A DNA stretch of 64,000 nucleotides from CBDCYN01 sp965224205 (GCA_965224205.1 CBDCYN010000010.1:1-64000), one strand, 5' to 3'. Counted from the stretch's first letter, positions 15,590 through 24,815 are shown. Notes: generated from the sequence alone by a model not told the origin. Numbers and translations are program-made.

Positions 15590-18052
15590 ATGTTCCGTAT
15601 CGCTGAATACCGAAAACGCCCACGCACGCTCGCGGACCATCTCCCATATGCGGGCTTCATCGATGACGGCGTCTTGATGAACAAGGACGCGGCCTTTCAG
15701 ACGACCCTCAGGTATCGGGGTATGGATGTCGATAGCACCACGCCCCGTGAACTTATTACCCTGCGGGCGCAGATCAATAACGCCTTGGCGCGAGCGGGCA
15801 CGGGGTATTGCTTCCACTTTGAGGCGATGCGAAATGAGGTACGTGATTTTCCAGAAAGCACGTTCTCAAGACCCGTTCCCCGGCTCGTTGACCGTGAGCG
15901 GCGGGCGAATCTATTGGGTGAGGGGCGGTGCTACGACACGGATTACTATCTTACCGTGATGTACCTGCCCCCAGAAGAGCATATCGGGTGGGCCCGTGAA
16001 CTCTTCATCGACGCGGACAAAAGCGGCGACGCCACACAATACCGGCGTCATTACGAAAAGTTCAAAGAGAAGGTCGAGACTATCGGCGGGCTGCTCAAAC
16101 AGATACTGCCGCATGTCGAGCCGCTCAATACCGAAGAAACGCTTACGTATCTGCACGCCTGCGTATCCAATCGACACTTCCCTGTGAAAGCACCCGAGGT
16201 GCCGTTTTACATCGATACCCTCATCACGGATACCCCTTACTACGGTGGCCTCTCGCCACGTCTGGGCGACCTTTATCTAAAGACTGTTACCGTGGTGCAG
16301 TATGCGCTTACGTCTGTCCCGGCCATGTTCGACGGCCTGAATCAGCTGCCCTTTGCCTACCGGTGGAGCAACCGGTGGATACCGCTGGACCAGAAGGATT
16401 CCGCCGCCTTGATGAACAAGCGGCGACGACACTGGCAAAGCAAGGAGAAGGACGTCCGTGCGATCATTCACGAGCTTGCGACCAAACAGGAATCCCGGCT
16501 CAAGAACTCAGACGCGCTGAACAAGGCCCAAGACGCAGGCGCGGCGCTTGAAGAGCTCGGTGACGGCTTAACCTATGGCCTCATGACCCTTGCGATTACG
16601 GTCTCGGATACCGACGAGCAGGTCGCCATGGAACGGGCCAAGGCTGTCCAGCAGGTCTTAGACGGTGCCCGCATGACCTCTCAGATTGAACGCACCAACG
16701 CGACGGAAAGCTGGCTCGGAAGTCTCCCGGGTCATGCCTACGCCAATATACGCAGGGACCAGGTCTCCACGCTTAATCTCATTGACATGATGCCGCTCCA
16801 CGCGCCTTGGGTCGGACCCAGGCAGAGCCCCCATCTAGGGGGACCGCCGCTGATGTGCACGAGAACAGAGGGTTCGACGGTGTTCTGGTTCGATCTCTAC
16901 GACCACGGCGTGGGCCATACCGTGATCTTCGGACCCACCGGCACGGGCAAGTCGGTCTTGCTAAACGCGATCGCGATCCAGTTTGACCGTTACCCCAATA
17001 GCATGGTCCACATCTTCGACCGCGGCGGCAGTTGCCGGGCACTGACCCTCAGCGTTGGGGGCGACTATTACGACCTCGGTGCTCGTCGTAAAGAGAGCGA
17101 AAACACCGCCACGCTCGCGTTTCAGCCACTGGCCGACATCGACCAGCCGTCAGAAAAGCAATGGGCACACGAGTGGCTCATCGAGAGGGTTGAGGAGGAG
17201 GGACTGTCGGTGACACCGGAGATTAAGGAGGCGCTGTGGACCGCGCTGGGCACACTCGAGCAAAACGACCGATCACAACGCACCATGAGCGTCTTTGTCG
17301 GGCTGCTCCAGGACGCCTCGGCCAAAACAGCGTTGCGACCCCTGACCTTAGCCGGACCGTATGGATACCTGTTTGACGCCTCTAGTGACGGGTTGAGAGC
17401 GGGGCGCTTCCAGGCGTTTGAAACCGAACAGCTGATCGGCACCAAAGCCGCAGCCGCGGCGATTACCTATATCTGCCACCGCCTTGATGGTCAGTTCATC
17501 TCGGGCCATCCCGGGCTGCTTGTCTTCGATGAGGCGTGGTTGATGCTCACTCACCCGCTCTTCGTAAACAGGCTCCGGGGGTGGCTCAAGGAACTGCGTA
17601 AGAAAAACATCGCCGTGATCTTCGCCACCCAAAACATCAGCGATGTCCGAGATAGTCCGATCGCTTCTACGGTGTTTGAGAACTGTCCCACGAGACTCTT
17701 CTTGCCCAACGACAAGGCGACGAACGAGGAGGTGCGCGAACTCTACGAGCGATTCGGGTTGAACCAAACCCAGATTGAGCTGATCGCCACGGCCATACCG
17801 CAGCGCGATTACTACTTCCAGGCGGCTAGGGGGAATCGGCTCTTCGAGTTAGACCTGTCTGGCATGGAGCTAGCCATTCTGGGTGCGAGCGCACCCCAAG
17901 ACCACGCGCTCATGGACAAGATCCTGGCCGAGCACGGCGAATCAGACTTCGCTTTCCACTGGCTGTGTGAGAAAGGGCTCCACGCCGCTGCCGAACGACT
18001 TGAAACACTTACCACAGGAGAATTAAATGAATGCATCGCTGCGACGGCATAG
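15590..18052 (+). CDS. trbE: TrbE/VirB4 secretion ATPase
   Basis: An 820-residue ATPase that energises pilus assembly and substrate transfer. I chose ATG 15590 (MFRIAEYRKRP), two bases after the trbD stop; the frame stays open further upstream but overlaps trbD. The N-terminal half is the VirB4 domain. The Walker A motif GPTGTGKS is at about 448-455 and the Walker B region LLVFDEAWLML near 643. The phrase IFATQNISDVRDSPIA is also typical. The 3' end overlaps trbJ by 26 bases. Nothing is truncated. Confidence 0.93.
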   Translation: MFRIAEYRKRPRTLADHLPYAGFIDDGVLMNKDAAFQTTLRYRGMDVDSTTPRELITLRAQINNALARAGTGYCFHFEAMRNEVRDFPESTFSRPVPRLVDRERRANLLGEGRCYDTDYYLTVMYLPPEEHIGWARELFIDADKSGDATQYRRHYEKFKEKVETIGGLLKQILPHVEPLNTEETLTYLHACVSNRHFPVKAPEVPFYIDTLITDTPYYGGLSPRLGDLYLKTVTVVQYALTSVPAMFDGLNQLPFAYRWSNRWIPLDQKDSAALMNKRRRHWQSKEKDVRAIIHELATKQESRLKNSDALNKAQDAGAALEELGDGLTYGLMTLAITVSDTDEQVAMERAKAVQQVLDGARMTSQIERTNATESWLGSLPGHAYANIRRDQVSTLNLIDMMPLHAPWVGPRQSPHLGGPPLMCTRTEGSTVFWFDLYDHGVGHTVIFGPTGTGKSVLLNAIAIQFDRYPNSMVHIFDRGGSCRALTLSVGGDYYDLGARRKESENTATLAFQPLADIDQPSEKQWAHEWLIERVEEEGLSVTPEIKEALWTALGTLEQNDRSQRTMSVFVGLLQDASAKTALRPLTLAGPYGYLFDASSDGLRAGRFQAFETEQLIGTKAAAAAITYICHRLDGQFISGHPGLLVFDEAWLMLTHPLFVNRLRGWLKELRKKNIAVIFATQNISDVRDSPIASTVFENCPTRLFLPNDKATNEEVRELYERFGLNQTQIELIATAIPQRDYYFQAARGNRLFELDLSGMELAILGASAPQDHALMDKILAEHGESDFAFHWLCEKGLHAAAERLETLTTGELNECIAATA

Positions 18053-18752
18053 CCGATCCCTCATGTCCCTGGTCGCGATGGCGAGCCTGACGGTCTCTGC
18101 CGGACAGAGCTTGGGTATCGTCATCCCCGTTCGTGACGATGCCAACCTTATAGAGAACGCCCTCGCCGCGGCGCGGGCACTCGATCAGCTTGAGCGGCTC
18201 GCCACGCAGATAGAAAACCAGATCGAGATGCTTAGGTCGCTGGAGTTTGAAACACCCCAGGACGCTGCGGCCGCCGTATTGGCCCTCCAGGAAGCGACAA
18301 AAATGTCGCAGCGGCTTTTCGGCCAGTTCTCAGAGATCTACCGATTTTCAGAGATCTACCGCCGCGACTATTTCGATATCAACCCCGAGGACATCGATGG
18401 CGTTCAGGCAAGATGGAATCTAGAGCTTCGTCACGCCACGGAAGAAGCGCTACAGCTTCACAGCATCATGTCCAGGTCGACCGCCGATGTCTCGGAACGG
18501 TTAACCGCCATTGTGGATGCCTCGATGTCGTCGCCAGGGCAGAAGGCGGCCGTCCAAGCCAACACACGAGCGCTAGCACTCCTAAGCCTTCAGATTCAGC
18601 AGCTACACGCCTCACAGATGGGTGTTCACCGACTCACCGCCATGCAAGAGGCCGAGCGTGCGGCGGTGGGGGAGTACACGCGCCAACGGCTCGGAGAGCT
18701 AAGACGCCACAACGACCGTGTTCTACGCCGCCCACCCGTTCGTCTCCGTTGA
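18027..18752 (+). CDS. trbJ: TrbJ/VirB5-like protein
   Basis: A 241-residue exported protein with a signal peptide (SLMSLVAMASLTVSAGQSLG) and a long helical body, in the position of TrbJ between trbE and trbL. VirB5/TrbJ proteins lie at the pilus tip or periplasmic channel. An in-frame tandem duplication of 18 bases (FSEIYR-FSEIYR, around 18325-18361) is visible. A ribosome-binding site AGGAG lies inside the trbE end. The identification rests mainly on synteny and fold pattern. Confidence 0.75.
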   Translation: MNASLRRHSRSLMSLVAMASLTVSAGQSLGIVIPVRDDANLIENALAAARALDQLERLATQIENQIEMLRSLEFETPQDAAAAVLALQEATKMSQRLFGQFSEIYRFSEIYRRDYFDINPEDIDGVQARWNLELRHATEEALQLHSIMSRSTADVSERLTAIVDASMSSPGQKAAVQANTRALALLSLQIQQLHASQMGVHRLTAMQEAERAAVGEYTRQRLGELRRHNDRVLRRPPVRLR

Positions 18753-18764
18753 GGAAGGGATCCC

Positions 18765-19826
18765 ATGAATACCCCACCGATCGATGAAGGAACCGTGATT
18801 CATGAATTCCTGAACGATGTGCTATCTCGAATCGACAACGGTTTTGGGTTGATCGACGGGGACGTGAACCGGCTCTTTACTTCACTGACCGCGATCAGCC
18901 TCATTCTGGCGGGGATCTACTGGGCCTTCGGCAAGGACGACGCGATCCTGTCCCTGACCCGGCGGGTGTTGCTCATTGGTTTCTTTTCGTTCCTGATTAA
19001 GGAGTGGTCGCTTCTGACCTCGGTGGTCCAGAACTCGTTCATAGCGTTGGGGCTAAAAGCAGGCGGGACAAGTTTCACGTTGGAGGATTTCCTAGACCCC
19101 GGGGCGATCGCAGTCAAGGGCTGGCAGACAGGCCAGCTGCTGATCCTCGCGGCTGATCAACTTACGGGCGACTGGCGGTCAACCCTCGAGAACCTGACCG
19201 ATATCGCGCTTCTGACGGTATCTGCGTTCGTGGTGATCGTCGCGTACTTTACGCTTGCTGCTCAGGTCTTTATCGCGTTGGTGGTGTTCAAGCTAGGAGC
19301 GTTGCTGACTTTCGTCCTCATCCCCTTTGCCGTGCTCACACAGACGAGTTTTATCGCCGAGCGACCCTTCGGATGGCTGGTGGGGTCAGGGGTCAGGATT
19401 ATGGGGCTGGCGTTTGTTGTCTCGGTCGGATTTCGCTTGATGAATGAGAGGCTCATCGTTCCAAAAGAGGTCAGTGAGCGCGAGGCGGTCGCGCTCGCCT
19501 ACGGTGCCGTGCTCCTGCTCGTCCTTGCCTGGGTGGTGCCCACGTTAGCCCGGGACGTGGTATCTGGAGGCCCAACCTTGGCACTGGGTGATGCCGTTTC
19601 CGTAGGCGTTAGCAGCGGCGCAGCAGGGGTAGCTGCCGGTGCTGTTGGACTCTCCGCCGCAAGACATGCTGCAGGGGGATCCATGGCCGCTCTCCGTGGC
19701 GCTGGCGCATTGGGGCGTTCGGCCAAGGCGACACCGGGGTTCGTGAAATCGAGTGCTTCTTCGGTCAAGACCCAAGCCCTCCGGATCGGGTCCAAGGTGT
19801 CCTCATTGCGAGGGTCAAGCAAGTAA
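18765..19826 (+). CDS. trbL: TrbL/VirB6-like polytopic membrane protein
   Basis: A 353-residue inner-membrane channel component. The first ~275 residues contain about six membrane helices. The remaining ~80 residues are rich in Ala, Gly and Ser with basic residues, the usual hydrophilic TrbL tail. The phrase FGLIDGDVNRLF near the start is typical of the family. A GAGGAAGG site precedes the ATG. It lies between trbJ and trbF; IncP order is trbJ-K-L-F, and no trbK is visible in the 12-base gap. Confidence 0.88.
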   Translation: MNTPPIDEGTVIHEFLNDVLSRIDNGFGLIDGDVNRLFTSLTAISLILAGIYWAFGKDDAILSLTRRVLLIGFFSFLIKEWSLLTSVVQNSFIALGLKAGGTSFTLEDFLDPGAIAVKGWQTGQLLILAADQLTGDWRSTLENLTDIALLTVSAFVVIVAYFTLAAQVFIALVVFKLGALLTFVLIPFAVLTQTSFIAERPFGWLVGSGVRIMGLAFVVSVGFRLMNERLIVPKEVSEREAVALAYGAVLLLVLAWVVPTLARDVVSGGPTLALGDAVSVGVSSGAAGVAAGAVGLSAARHAAGGSMAALRGAGALGRSAKATPGFVKSSASSVKTQALRIGSKVSSLRGSSK

Positions 19827-19849
19827 GCCTTATGTGAAAGGAGATACCC

Positions 19850-20542
19850 GTGGCGTTGTTTAAGCGGGATTCGGTGAGCTATGCGGCTCCGACTGACTAC
19901 GAAAGCCCCTACGCTCGCGCAGCGGGGGAGTGGGACAATCGCATCGGCACGGCGCGTGTGGCTGCCAAAAACTGGCGTGTGGTCGCGATGGCCGCGATGG
20001 CCACGGCCGTGGTGCTCAGTGGCGCTTTGACTGCTGTGGCGCTGCAGTCAAGCGTTAAGACGTATGTAGTGGATCTGAACGAGATCGGTGCGCCAGGCCG
20101 TGTGACGCTCTTGGAGGAGACCTATTCGCCTACGGGTGCACAGGTGGCGTATTTTCTCCGCCGCGTCGTCTCACTCGTCCGCACGATTCCAACGGACCAG
20201 GTCGTCATGCGCCAGAACTGGGAGGAGGCGTACGGCTTCCTTACCGGGAATGCTGTAACCCATATGACCGACTACGGACGCTCCGTGGAAGAGCTTCTCG
20301 CCACCAATGAGGACATCGCACGCAGCGTTGAGGTCACGAACGTGATTCAGTCCTCAGAGAGCACGTTTCAGATCCGGTGGACGGAGGTCTTGTACCGAAA
20401 CGGCGCTAAGGAGGAGATCGCCGAATATACCGGGCTTTTCACCTACCAGCTGACGCCACCGCAGGATGAGGAGGGGCTTTTCCGGAATCCGCTAGGGATT
20501 TATGTCTCTGACGCAGTATGGAGTAAATCACACCATGACTAA
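19850..20542 (+). CDS. trbF: TrbF/VirB8-like assembly protein
   Basis: A 230-residue bitopic protein starting at GTG 19850 after AAAGGAGA. One membrane helix spans about residues 44-65, followed by a periplasmic VirB8 domain (TYVVDLNEIG, the RRVVSLVRTIPTDQ segment, IRWTEVLYRNG). VirB8 nucleates the inner-membrane complex. The end overlaps the start of trbG by eight bases. Confidence 0.9.
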   Translation: MALFKRDSVSYAAPTDYESPYARAAGEWDNRIGTARVAAKNWRVVAMAAMATAVVLSGALTAVALQSSVKTYVVDLNEIGAPGRVTLLEETYSPTGAQVAYFLRRVVSLVRTIPTDQVVMRQNWEEAYGFLTGNAVTHMTDYGRSVEELLATNEDIARSVEVTNVIQSSESTFQIRWTEVLYRNGAKEEIAEYTGLFTYQLTPPQDEEGLFRNPLGIYVSDAVWSKSHHD

Positions 20543-21593
20543 TCACCTAACCTCAAAAAGAATCATTGTCCTCATCAGCCTCGTGTGTGGGATCGGCGGT
20601 GTCTCCTGTAGCCACAACCACCACATGTACCATCATTCGCACGGGGCCGGGGGTGGAGACGGGCTCAAGGACGAAACCGTGCTAAGGCCCGCGTATCTCC
20701 TTGAGGAGATCCCGCCTTCTCAGCCGGAACCGCCCAAGCCGATCCTGATGGCGATGCCCGAGTCTCCAACCTCCACCGTGGAAACGGCTCCAGGGACCCC
20801 GGAGGACGCTCTGGTGGCGCTAGAGCAAGCGAACGAGAACGCAACTGAGAGGAGCGCAGAACCACAGTTCGTGAGCGCGACTCTTTTCTACGACTACTTT
20901 CCGGGAACGCGTTTTGAGGTCATTTGCAGCCCCGGTTACCTGACCACGCTCAAGTTCCGGTCTGGGGAGACCATCGTGTCAATCGCATCCGGAGACACCA
21001 CCCGATGGCGAGTCGCCGCTTCGGCTGGGCCCAATGAGCAGACGTTGGTGCTCATCAAGCCGTTTAGGGATTGGCTTGAGACGAACCTCGTCGTCACAAC
21101 CGACCAGCGCGTCTATCAGCTTCACCTCAAGAGTGTGCCGGGCGGGGTGTACAACTCGACGGTTGCATGGAACTATCCGTCAGATGACTTGGTTCAACCG
21201 GTTCCCAAGAGCGGCCCCGATGCGCTACGCGACGAGCTAAGCGGCCTTGCCGGGGTGGACCTTTCGAACCTATCCTTCTCGTACTCGATTGAGCCAAAGA
21301 ACAGGAGACATCCACCTTCATGGACTCCGGAGCGTGTATTTAACGACGGTCAGAAAACCTATATCGCCTTTCCTCAGTCTTTAGGAGTCATGGAAGCGCC
21401 TGCGTTCTTTGTAACCAGTCGCAAAGGCGATCCCGAGTTGGCGAACTACCGCATCTGGCGAAACTACTTCGTGGTCGATCGGATCGTGCACGACGCTCAG
21501 CTTATTCTGGGCGACGCGCCGCAGGACATCGTCTGGATCCGACTCCAGCAACCCGTGCCTAAGAGCGCTCAGCGAGATTTTGATTGGGATTAG
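20535..21593 (+). CDS. trbG: TrbG/VirB9-like protein with a lipoprotein-type signal
   Basis: A ~352-residue component of the outer-membrane core complex. I prefer ATG 20535 (MTNHLTSKR) over 20502, because the signal peptide then starts properly: a basic start, a hydrophobic run and a lipobox-like GGVSC. After a His-rich and Pro-rich linker comes the VirB9 domain with LFYDYFPGTRFEVIC, TLKFRSGETI and a C-terminal AFFVTSRKGD...VDRIVHDAQLILG segment. In IncP the lipoprotein is TrbH; here the lipobox is on TrbG itself, and no trbH is seen. Confidence 0.85.
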   Translation: MTNHLTSKRIIVLISLVCGIGGVSCSHNHHMYHHSHGAGGGDGLKDETVLRPAYLLEEIPPSQPEPPKPILMAMPESPTSTVETAPGTPEDALVALEQANENATERSAEPQFVSATLFYDYFPGTRFEVICSPGYLTTLKFRSGETIVSIASGDTTRWRVAASAGPNEQTLVLIKPFRDWLETNLVVTTDQRVYQLHLKSVPGGVYNSTVAWNYPSDDLVQPVPKSGPDALRDELSGLAGVDLSNLSFSYSIEPKNRRHPPSWTPERVFNDGQKTYIAFPQSLGVMEAPAFFVTSRKGDPELANYRIWRNYFVVDRIVHDAQLILGDAPQDIVWIRLQQPVPKSAQRDFDWD

Positions 21594-21610
21594 CTAAGGA
21601 AGGACGATCA

Positions 21611-22717
21611 CTGAATAAGACTCCCTCAGAAGAATTTGTAGACCTCAATCCACGACCTGAGGCCATCTCTCGCCTCAACCCGCTCAAGGTGATCGTGGCG
21701 GTGGCCGTAGCGTTGCTCGTGGTCATGGGTGCTTATCTCTACGGGCTCCAGTCGGGCTCTCACGACGACGGAGGGGAACAAACCCCGATCCTTCACTATA
21801 AACGGGCGCCCGAGACGCTGGATCTGCCGAAATCGTATGAGCAGATCGAAGCAAAGAGGCCGGTGGTCGATCCTTCCATGGAGATCCCAGAACCGGTCAT
21901 GCCGTCGCTAGAGGAGATGGCCGCCATGCAAGCGGCGGCGGAGGAGCGAGAAGGGGCGCTACGGTCTGAACTTTTTTTCATTGGGCCTGTTGGAACAGGG
22001 CGAGATGTTACTTCTGATAGCGGGTTTCTTGGGGAAGACGTATTCGAGAGCGGTAGGGGGGCTGGCACTAGTCTCAGGGCCGTCAGCAGCCTTGGTGGGG
22101 GGGATGACGCCATCACCATCAGCGGGCTTGAGCGTCCACGTTCGCCGTTTGAGGTGAAGGCGGGGACCGTGATCCCAGCGGTGTTGCTTACGGCTATCAA
22201 TACGGACCTCCCGGGAGACATTATTGCCAGGGTTACCGAGAACGTTTTTGACACCGTGAGCGGACGGTATGTGCTTATCCCTCAGGGAAGTACGCTCGTG
22301 GGCAGATACTCGGTCACAATTGAATCTGGCCAAGATAGAGCCCTCGTTGTTTGGCACCGCATTATTAGACCGTCCGGCGACTCGATTGCTGTAGCGGGTA
22401 TGCCCGGAACCGATACAGCTGGTCAGGCCGGTTTCAGCGACTCGGTGGATTTTCATGGAGGCCGGATCGCTGCAGGCATTGGTCTATCGACTCTGGTCTC
22501 ATTCGTGGGAAATCTTGCAAGGAGCCCCGACAACGCCGACCGAGGACTCGGCGACGTTGTCGGGGATACCGTTGCACAAACGGGGGCCACAGTCGGTCAG
22601 CAGATTGCTCAGCGAGCGTTGAACGTCAAGCCAACCATCACGATTCGCGCTGGCTGGCCAATGCGCGTGCTTGTAAATCGTGATCTCGTTCTAACACCTT
22701 ATGCAGAGTTGCCGTAG
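21611..22717 (+). CDS. trbI: TrbI/VirB10-like core complex protein
   Basis: A ~368-residue protein linking inner and outer membranes. One helix (VIVAVAVALLVVMGAYLYGL) is followed by a proline-rich spacer and the VirB10 domain: PFEVKAGTVIPAVLLTAINTD, LIPQGSTLVGRY, and the C-terminal RAGWPMRVLVNRDLVL. A TAAGGAAGG site sits ten bases before CTG 21611, which would be an unusual start codon. The TTG at 21584 is in frame but has no such site. The gene ends the trb operon and overlaps the convergent sigma-factor gene by 80 bases. Confidence 0.88.
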   Translation: MNKTPSEEFVDLNPRPEAISRLNPLKVIVAVAVALLVVMGAYLYGLQSGSHDDGGEQTPILHYKRAPETLDLPKSYEQIEAKRPVVDPSMEIPEPVMPSLEEMAAMQAAAEEREGALRSELFFIGPVGTGRDVTSDSGFLGEDVFESGRGAGTSLRAVSSLGGGDDAITISGLERPRSPFEVKAGTVIPAVLLTAINTDLPGDIIARVTENVFDTVSGRYVLIPQGSTLVGRYSVTIESGQDRALVVWHRIIRPSGDSIAVAGMPGTDTAGQAGFSDSVDFHGGRIAAGIGLSTLVSFVGNLARSPDNADRGLGDVVGDTVAQTGATVGQQIAQRALNVKPTITIRAGWPMRVLVNRDLVLTPYAELP

Positions 22718-23375
22718 CCTGGGGTTTTGGTGCAGAGTTCAGCTTGCGATTCGACTTCCTACGTCTTCTGCGGCCAAAGGTAACGTTCCTGTATCCCTCG
22801 AGTTCAACTCTGAGATTTTTACAGGACCGACAGACGATTGTCGAGATGTGGCCGACCGTAAGACCGAAGCGCTTGGCCAGCTCCTCTAGGGAATAGTCCT
22901 CTATGTGATATAATCGAACAATTTTTCTGTGAAGTGGTGGCAGCATGCTAAGAGCGTCCTTGAGATCTGAAGCGAGACGGTTTCGCCACCGGTGTCCATC
23001 AGCTTCGTGCTCTTGGGCCATTACCAGATCGACGGGTTCCGGGGCATCTGATACACCGTGCCGGTGATGAGCATTCTGGGTCAACACCGACAGGTGCTTG
23101 CGGTACGTCTTCTTATCTCTGAAGTCTCGGAATCGCGCCCAATCTTGGTAGAGATAGATATACGCCCACGAATAACTTGGTGTTTCCTTTGAGGCTTGAC
23201 TGTCTTTGTGTGCCTTCTTGAGAAAATTACACAAACCATCGTTGCAAACATCTTCTACGTCTTGAGGCTTAACGCCTTTACTAATGTGATACCGAGCAAA
23301 GCGTTGGCTGATTTCGCTCATATCCCAATCATTGAACACAAATGGTTTTCCATTTGCGTTGTTCGAATTACTCAT
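22638..23375 (-). CDS. sigma-70 family (ECF-like) RNA polymerase sigma factor
   Basis: A ~245-residue sigma factor. Region 2 is visible as QDVEDVCNDGLCNFLKKA to WAYIYLYQDWARFRDFRDKK, and region 4 as LPPLHRKIVRLYHIEDYSLEELAKRFGLT. The C-terminus adds a basic tail (GRRRRRKSNRK). The ATG at 23375 is preferred since AAAGGA lies eight bases upstream. The gene is convergent with trbI, and their 3' ends overlap, so antisense transcription of one into the other is possible. It may control genes on this element, but no shared promoter was found that proves it. Confidence 0.8.
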   Translation of the reverse strand: MSNSNNANGKPFVFNDWDMSEISQRFARYHISKGVKPQDVEDVCNDGLCNFLKKAHKDSQASKETPSYSWAYIYLYQDWARFRDFRDKKTYRKHLSVLTQNAHHRHGVSDAPEPVDLVMAQEHEADGHRWRNRLASDLKDALSMLPPLHRKIVRLYHIEDYSLEELAKRFGLTVGHISTIVCRSCKNLRVELEGYRNVTFGRRRRRKSNRKLNSAPKPQATATLHKVLERDHDLQARALASQRES

Positions 23376-23440
23376 ATAGGACATCCTTTCTGATTCACAC
23401 AGTTAATAACGTAATAATTTCGTAAAATAAACTGCTCTGT

Positions 23441-23705
23441 CAGAAGGAGCTTGTAGTAGTAGCGCCGTACGACCTTGTTCCTGGAAAAGAGCGGTTGAGA
23501 CGTGACCATGTAGATTTCCCTGGCTACAATCCAAATACCTCAGTGGTAGTGTCTGCGCCTTCGGCTACGGCACCGCTACACCCCCTGTTGACCAGGTACA
23601 TCTGGCTCGATGGGGGGGTTTTCATGTATCGACTGCACGCGGTGTCCAGCTGATTCGATTGATCCGGACCCGTAATGCGCAGACGATACCTAGAAGCTCC
23701 TTTTG
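23441..23705 (+). ncRNA. candidate structured RNA closed by a long-range stem
   Basis: Bases 23441-23455 pair with 23691-23705 over 15 positions with one mismatch (core AAGGAGCTT with AAGCTCCTT), enclosing ~235 nt that hold several local stems: a CCCCC/GGGGG stem with inner CCAG/CTGG near 23581-23620, and a GTAG/CTAC stem near 23546-23579. The 3' strand runs into TTTTG, terminator style. There is no plausible protein in the segment. The pairing is seen; existence as an RNA is inferred. Confidence 0.5.
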
Positions 23706-23747
23706 TTTAAGAATGAAGCTGTTAAGCGTGCTAACTGGCCGCTTCGA

Positions 23748-23832
23748 CGAGACGTGACCGCCTCAGTGGTAATGTCGCGCGTCCTCGGCCAATGGCACAA
23801 CAATAAGCTCGCTAGCTCGGAGGAGCTCTAGG
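23748..23832 (+). ncRNA. partial second copy of the 23.5 kb structured element
   Basis: The string GAGACGTGACC, then CCTCAGTGGTA and TGTC, then a GC-rich stem and GGCAC, repeats the order seen at 23498-23575. The copy is shorter by 28-29 nt in one loop. Its 3' end AGGAGCTCTAGG (23821-23832) can pair with CCTAGAAGCTCCT at 23689-23701, competing with the closing stem of the first element. Confidence 0.4.
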
Positions 23833-24249
23833 ATTCAACAATATCTGGTGGTTAGAAAAAACGCAGCGGTTTAGGCGCTGGCACGATACGCTAATCGAGG
23901 ATTCCGCATCTGCAGCACTTGTGATGTACTCTATCCGGTTAACTATGGTCGACCGGAGAGACGTATCATAGAATAATTGATGTGGACCTTCCGGATATAC
24001 ATTCCGGCAGCCAATGAGGGTAACTGAGCGACAGGATGGAGATGATGCATCCCACCAGTCACTTCTGCAGGCACAAACCAATACGACAGCTTTTGAAGAT
24101 TTGGTTTCTGTCGACAAATAGGTTTGATTACCTACCGAGATCGTCACGTTGGAATTCCAACGGACCTCGATTGGATGAACTTAAGATGAGCCCAATTTAT
24201 CATTGGGCGATGCAAGGTAAAAGTCAACTGTTAAGGATGAAAATGATAC
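23833..24249. other. non-coding stretch with hairpins
   Basis: No convincing gene. It holds a perfect 16-base palindrome CGTTGGAATTCCAACG at 24147-24162 and a GCCCAA/TTGGGC hairpin near 24189-24208. These may be further parts of the RNA-rich region or protein-binding sites. Confidence 0.4.
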
Positions 24250-24396
24250 AACCCCCGACCAGTTTTGAAACCCTTGGTAACTGACCGCTGGTGTTTGGGG
24301 CCGAGTACAGTTCTTGACTTGTGTTCAAGTGCTGATTCTCGTTTTATGCGACACCATCGATGGCTATGCGGGATCTTCATGGTCGGGGGTTTTTTC
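24250..24396 (+). ncRNA. candidate structured RNA, twin copy 1
   Basis: A perfect 12-bp stem joins AACCCCCGACCA (24250-24261) to TGGTCGGGGGTT (24380-24391), followed by more T. Inside are a conserved segment GAAACCCTTGGTAACTGACC and CGCTGGTGTT, a variable arm with a CTTGA/TCAAG hairpin, and ACACCATCGAT, which can pair with TGGTGT. The same plan occurs in copy 2 about 420 bases away. The end resembles an intrinsic terminator, so the RNA probably ends near 24396. No known RNA family was recognised. Confidence 0.65.
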
Positions 24397-24671
24397 TCTT
24401 TGGTGACAAGGGTGGCGGGTCGTTAGCATTTGTCTTAAACGATAGGTAGAAACCTCGTTAAGACCTCAGTAATCATGACACCACCCATTGGAACTTGGCC
24501 ATAAAGACGGCTAGATCGCTATCTATCCGTTGTAGCCCGCCTCGCCCCAAATATGCAGCATCATAAACCTTCTGGATTAGCGCGACCCGCCATGTGACTG
24601 CGTAATAACATAGAGTCAATGCGGCATACAAACAATGGGAGAGTTGACAGGCGCCAGACGTTTCATTGAAA

Positions 24672-24815
24672 AAAAGAACCTCCGACCATTGATGGGAAAC
24701 CCTTGGTAACTGACCGCTGGTGTTGGGCTACATCAAGTTCATCAGACCGAAGTCCAATTTACCTTATGCACACCATCGATCGCTGTGCTAGGTCTCCGCG
24801 ATCGGAGGTTCTTTT
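24672..24815 (+). ncRNA. candidate structured RNA, twin copy 2
   Basis: A perfect 14-bp stem joins AAAAGAACCTCCGA (24672-24685) to TCGGAGGTTCTTTT (24802-24815). The same ~31-nt internal segment as copy 1 is kept, as are ACACCATCGAT and the TTATGC that precedes it, while the arm between them is unrelated. Against copy 1, a C-G pair of the closing stem has become T-A, a compensatory change. A TTGACA at about 24644 upstream may be a -35 element. Confidence 0.65.

Noticed and set aside
23498..23580. tRNA-like string (CCTCAGTGGTAGTG) suggesting a tRNA gene
   Set aside because: No seven-base acceptor stem, anticodon arm or T-loop GTTCRA could be aligned around it.
24250..24396. SRP RNA, 6S RNA or tmRNA
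   Set aside because: The conserved SRP domain IV, the 6S bubble layout and a tmRNA tRNA-like end are all absent.
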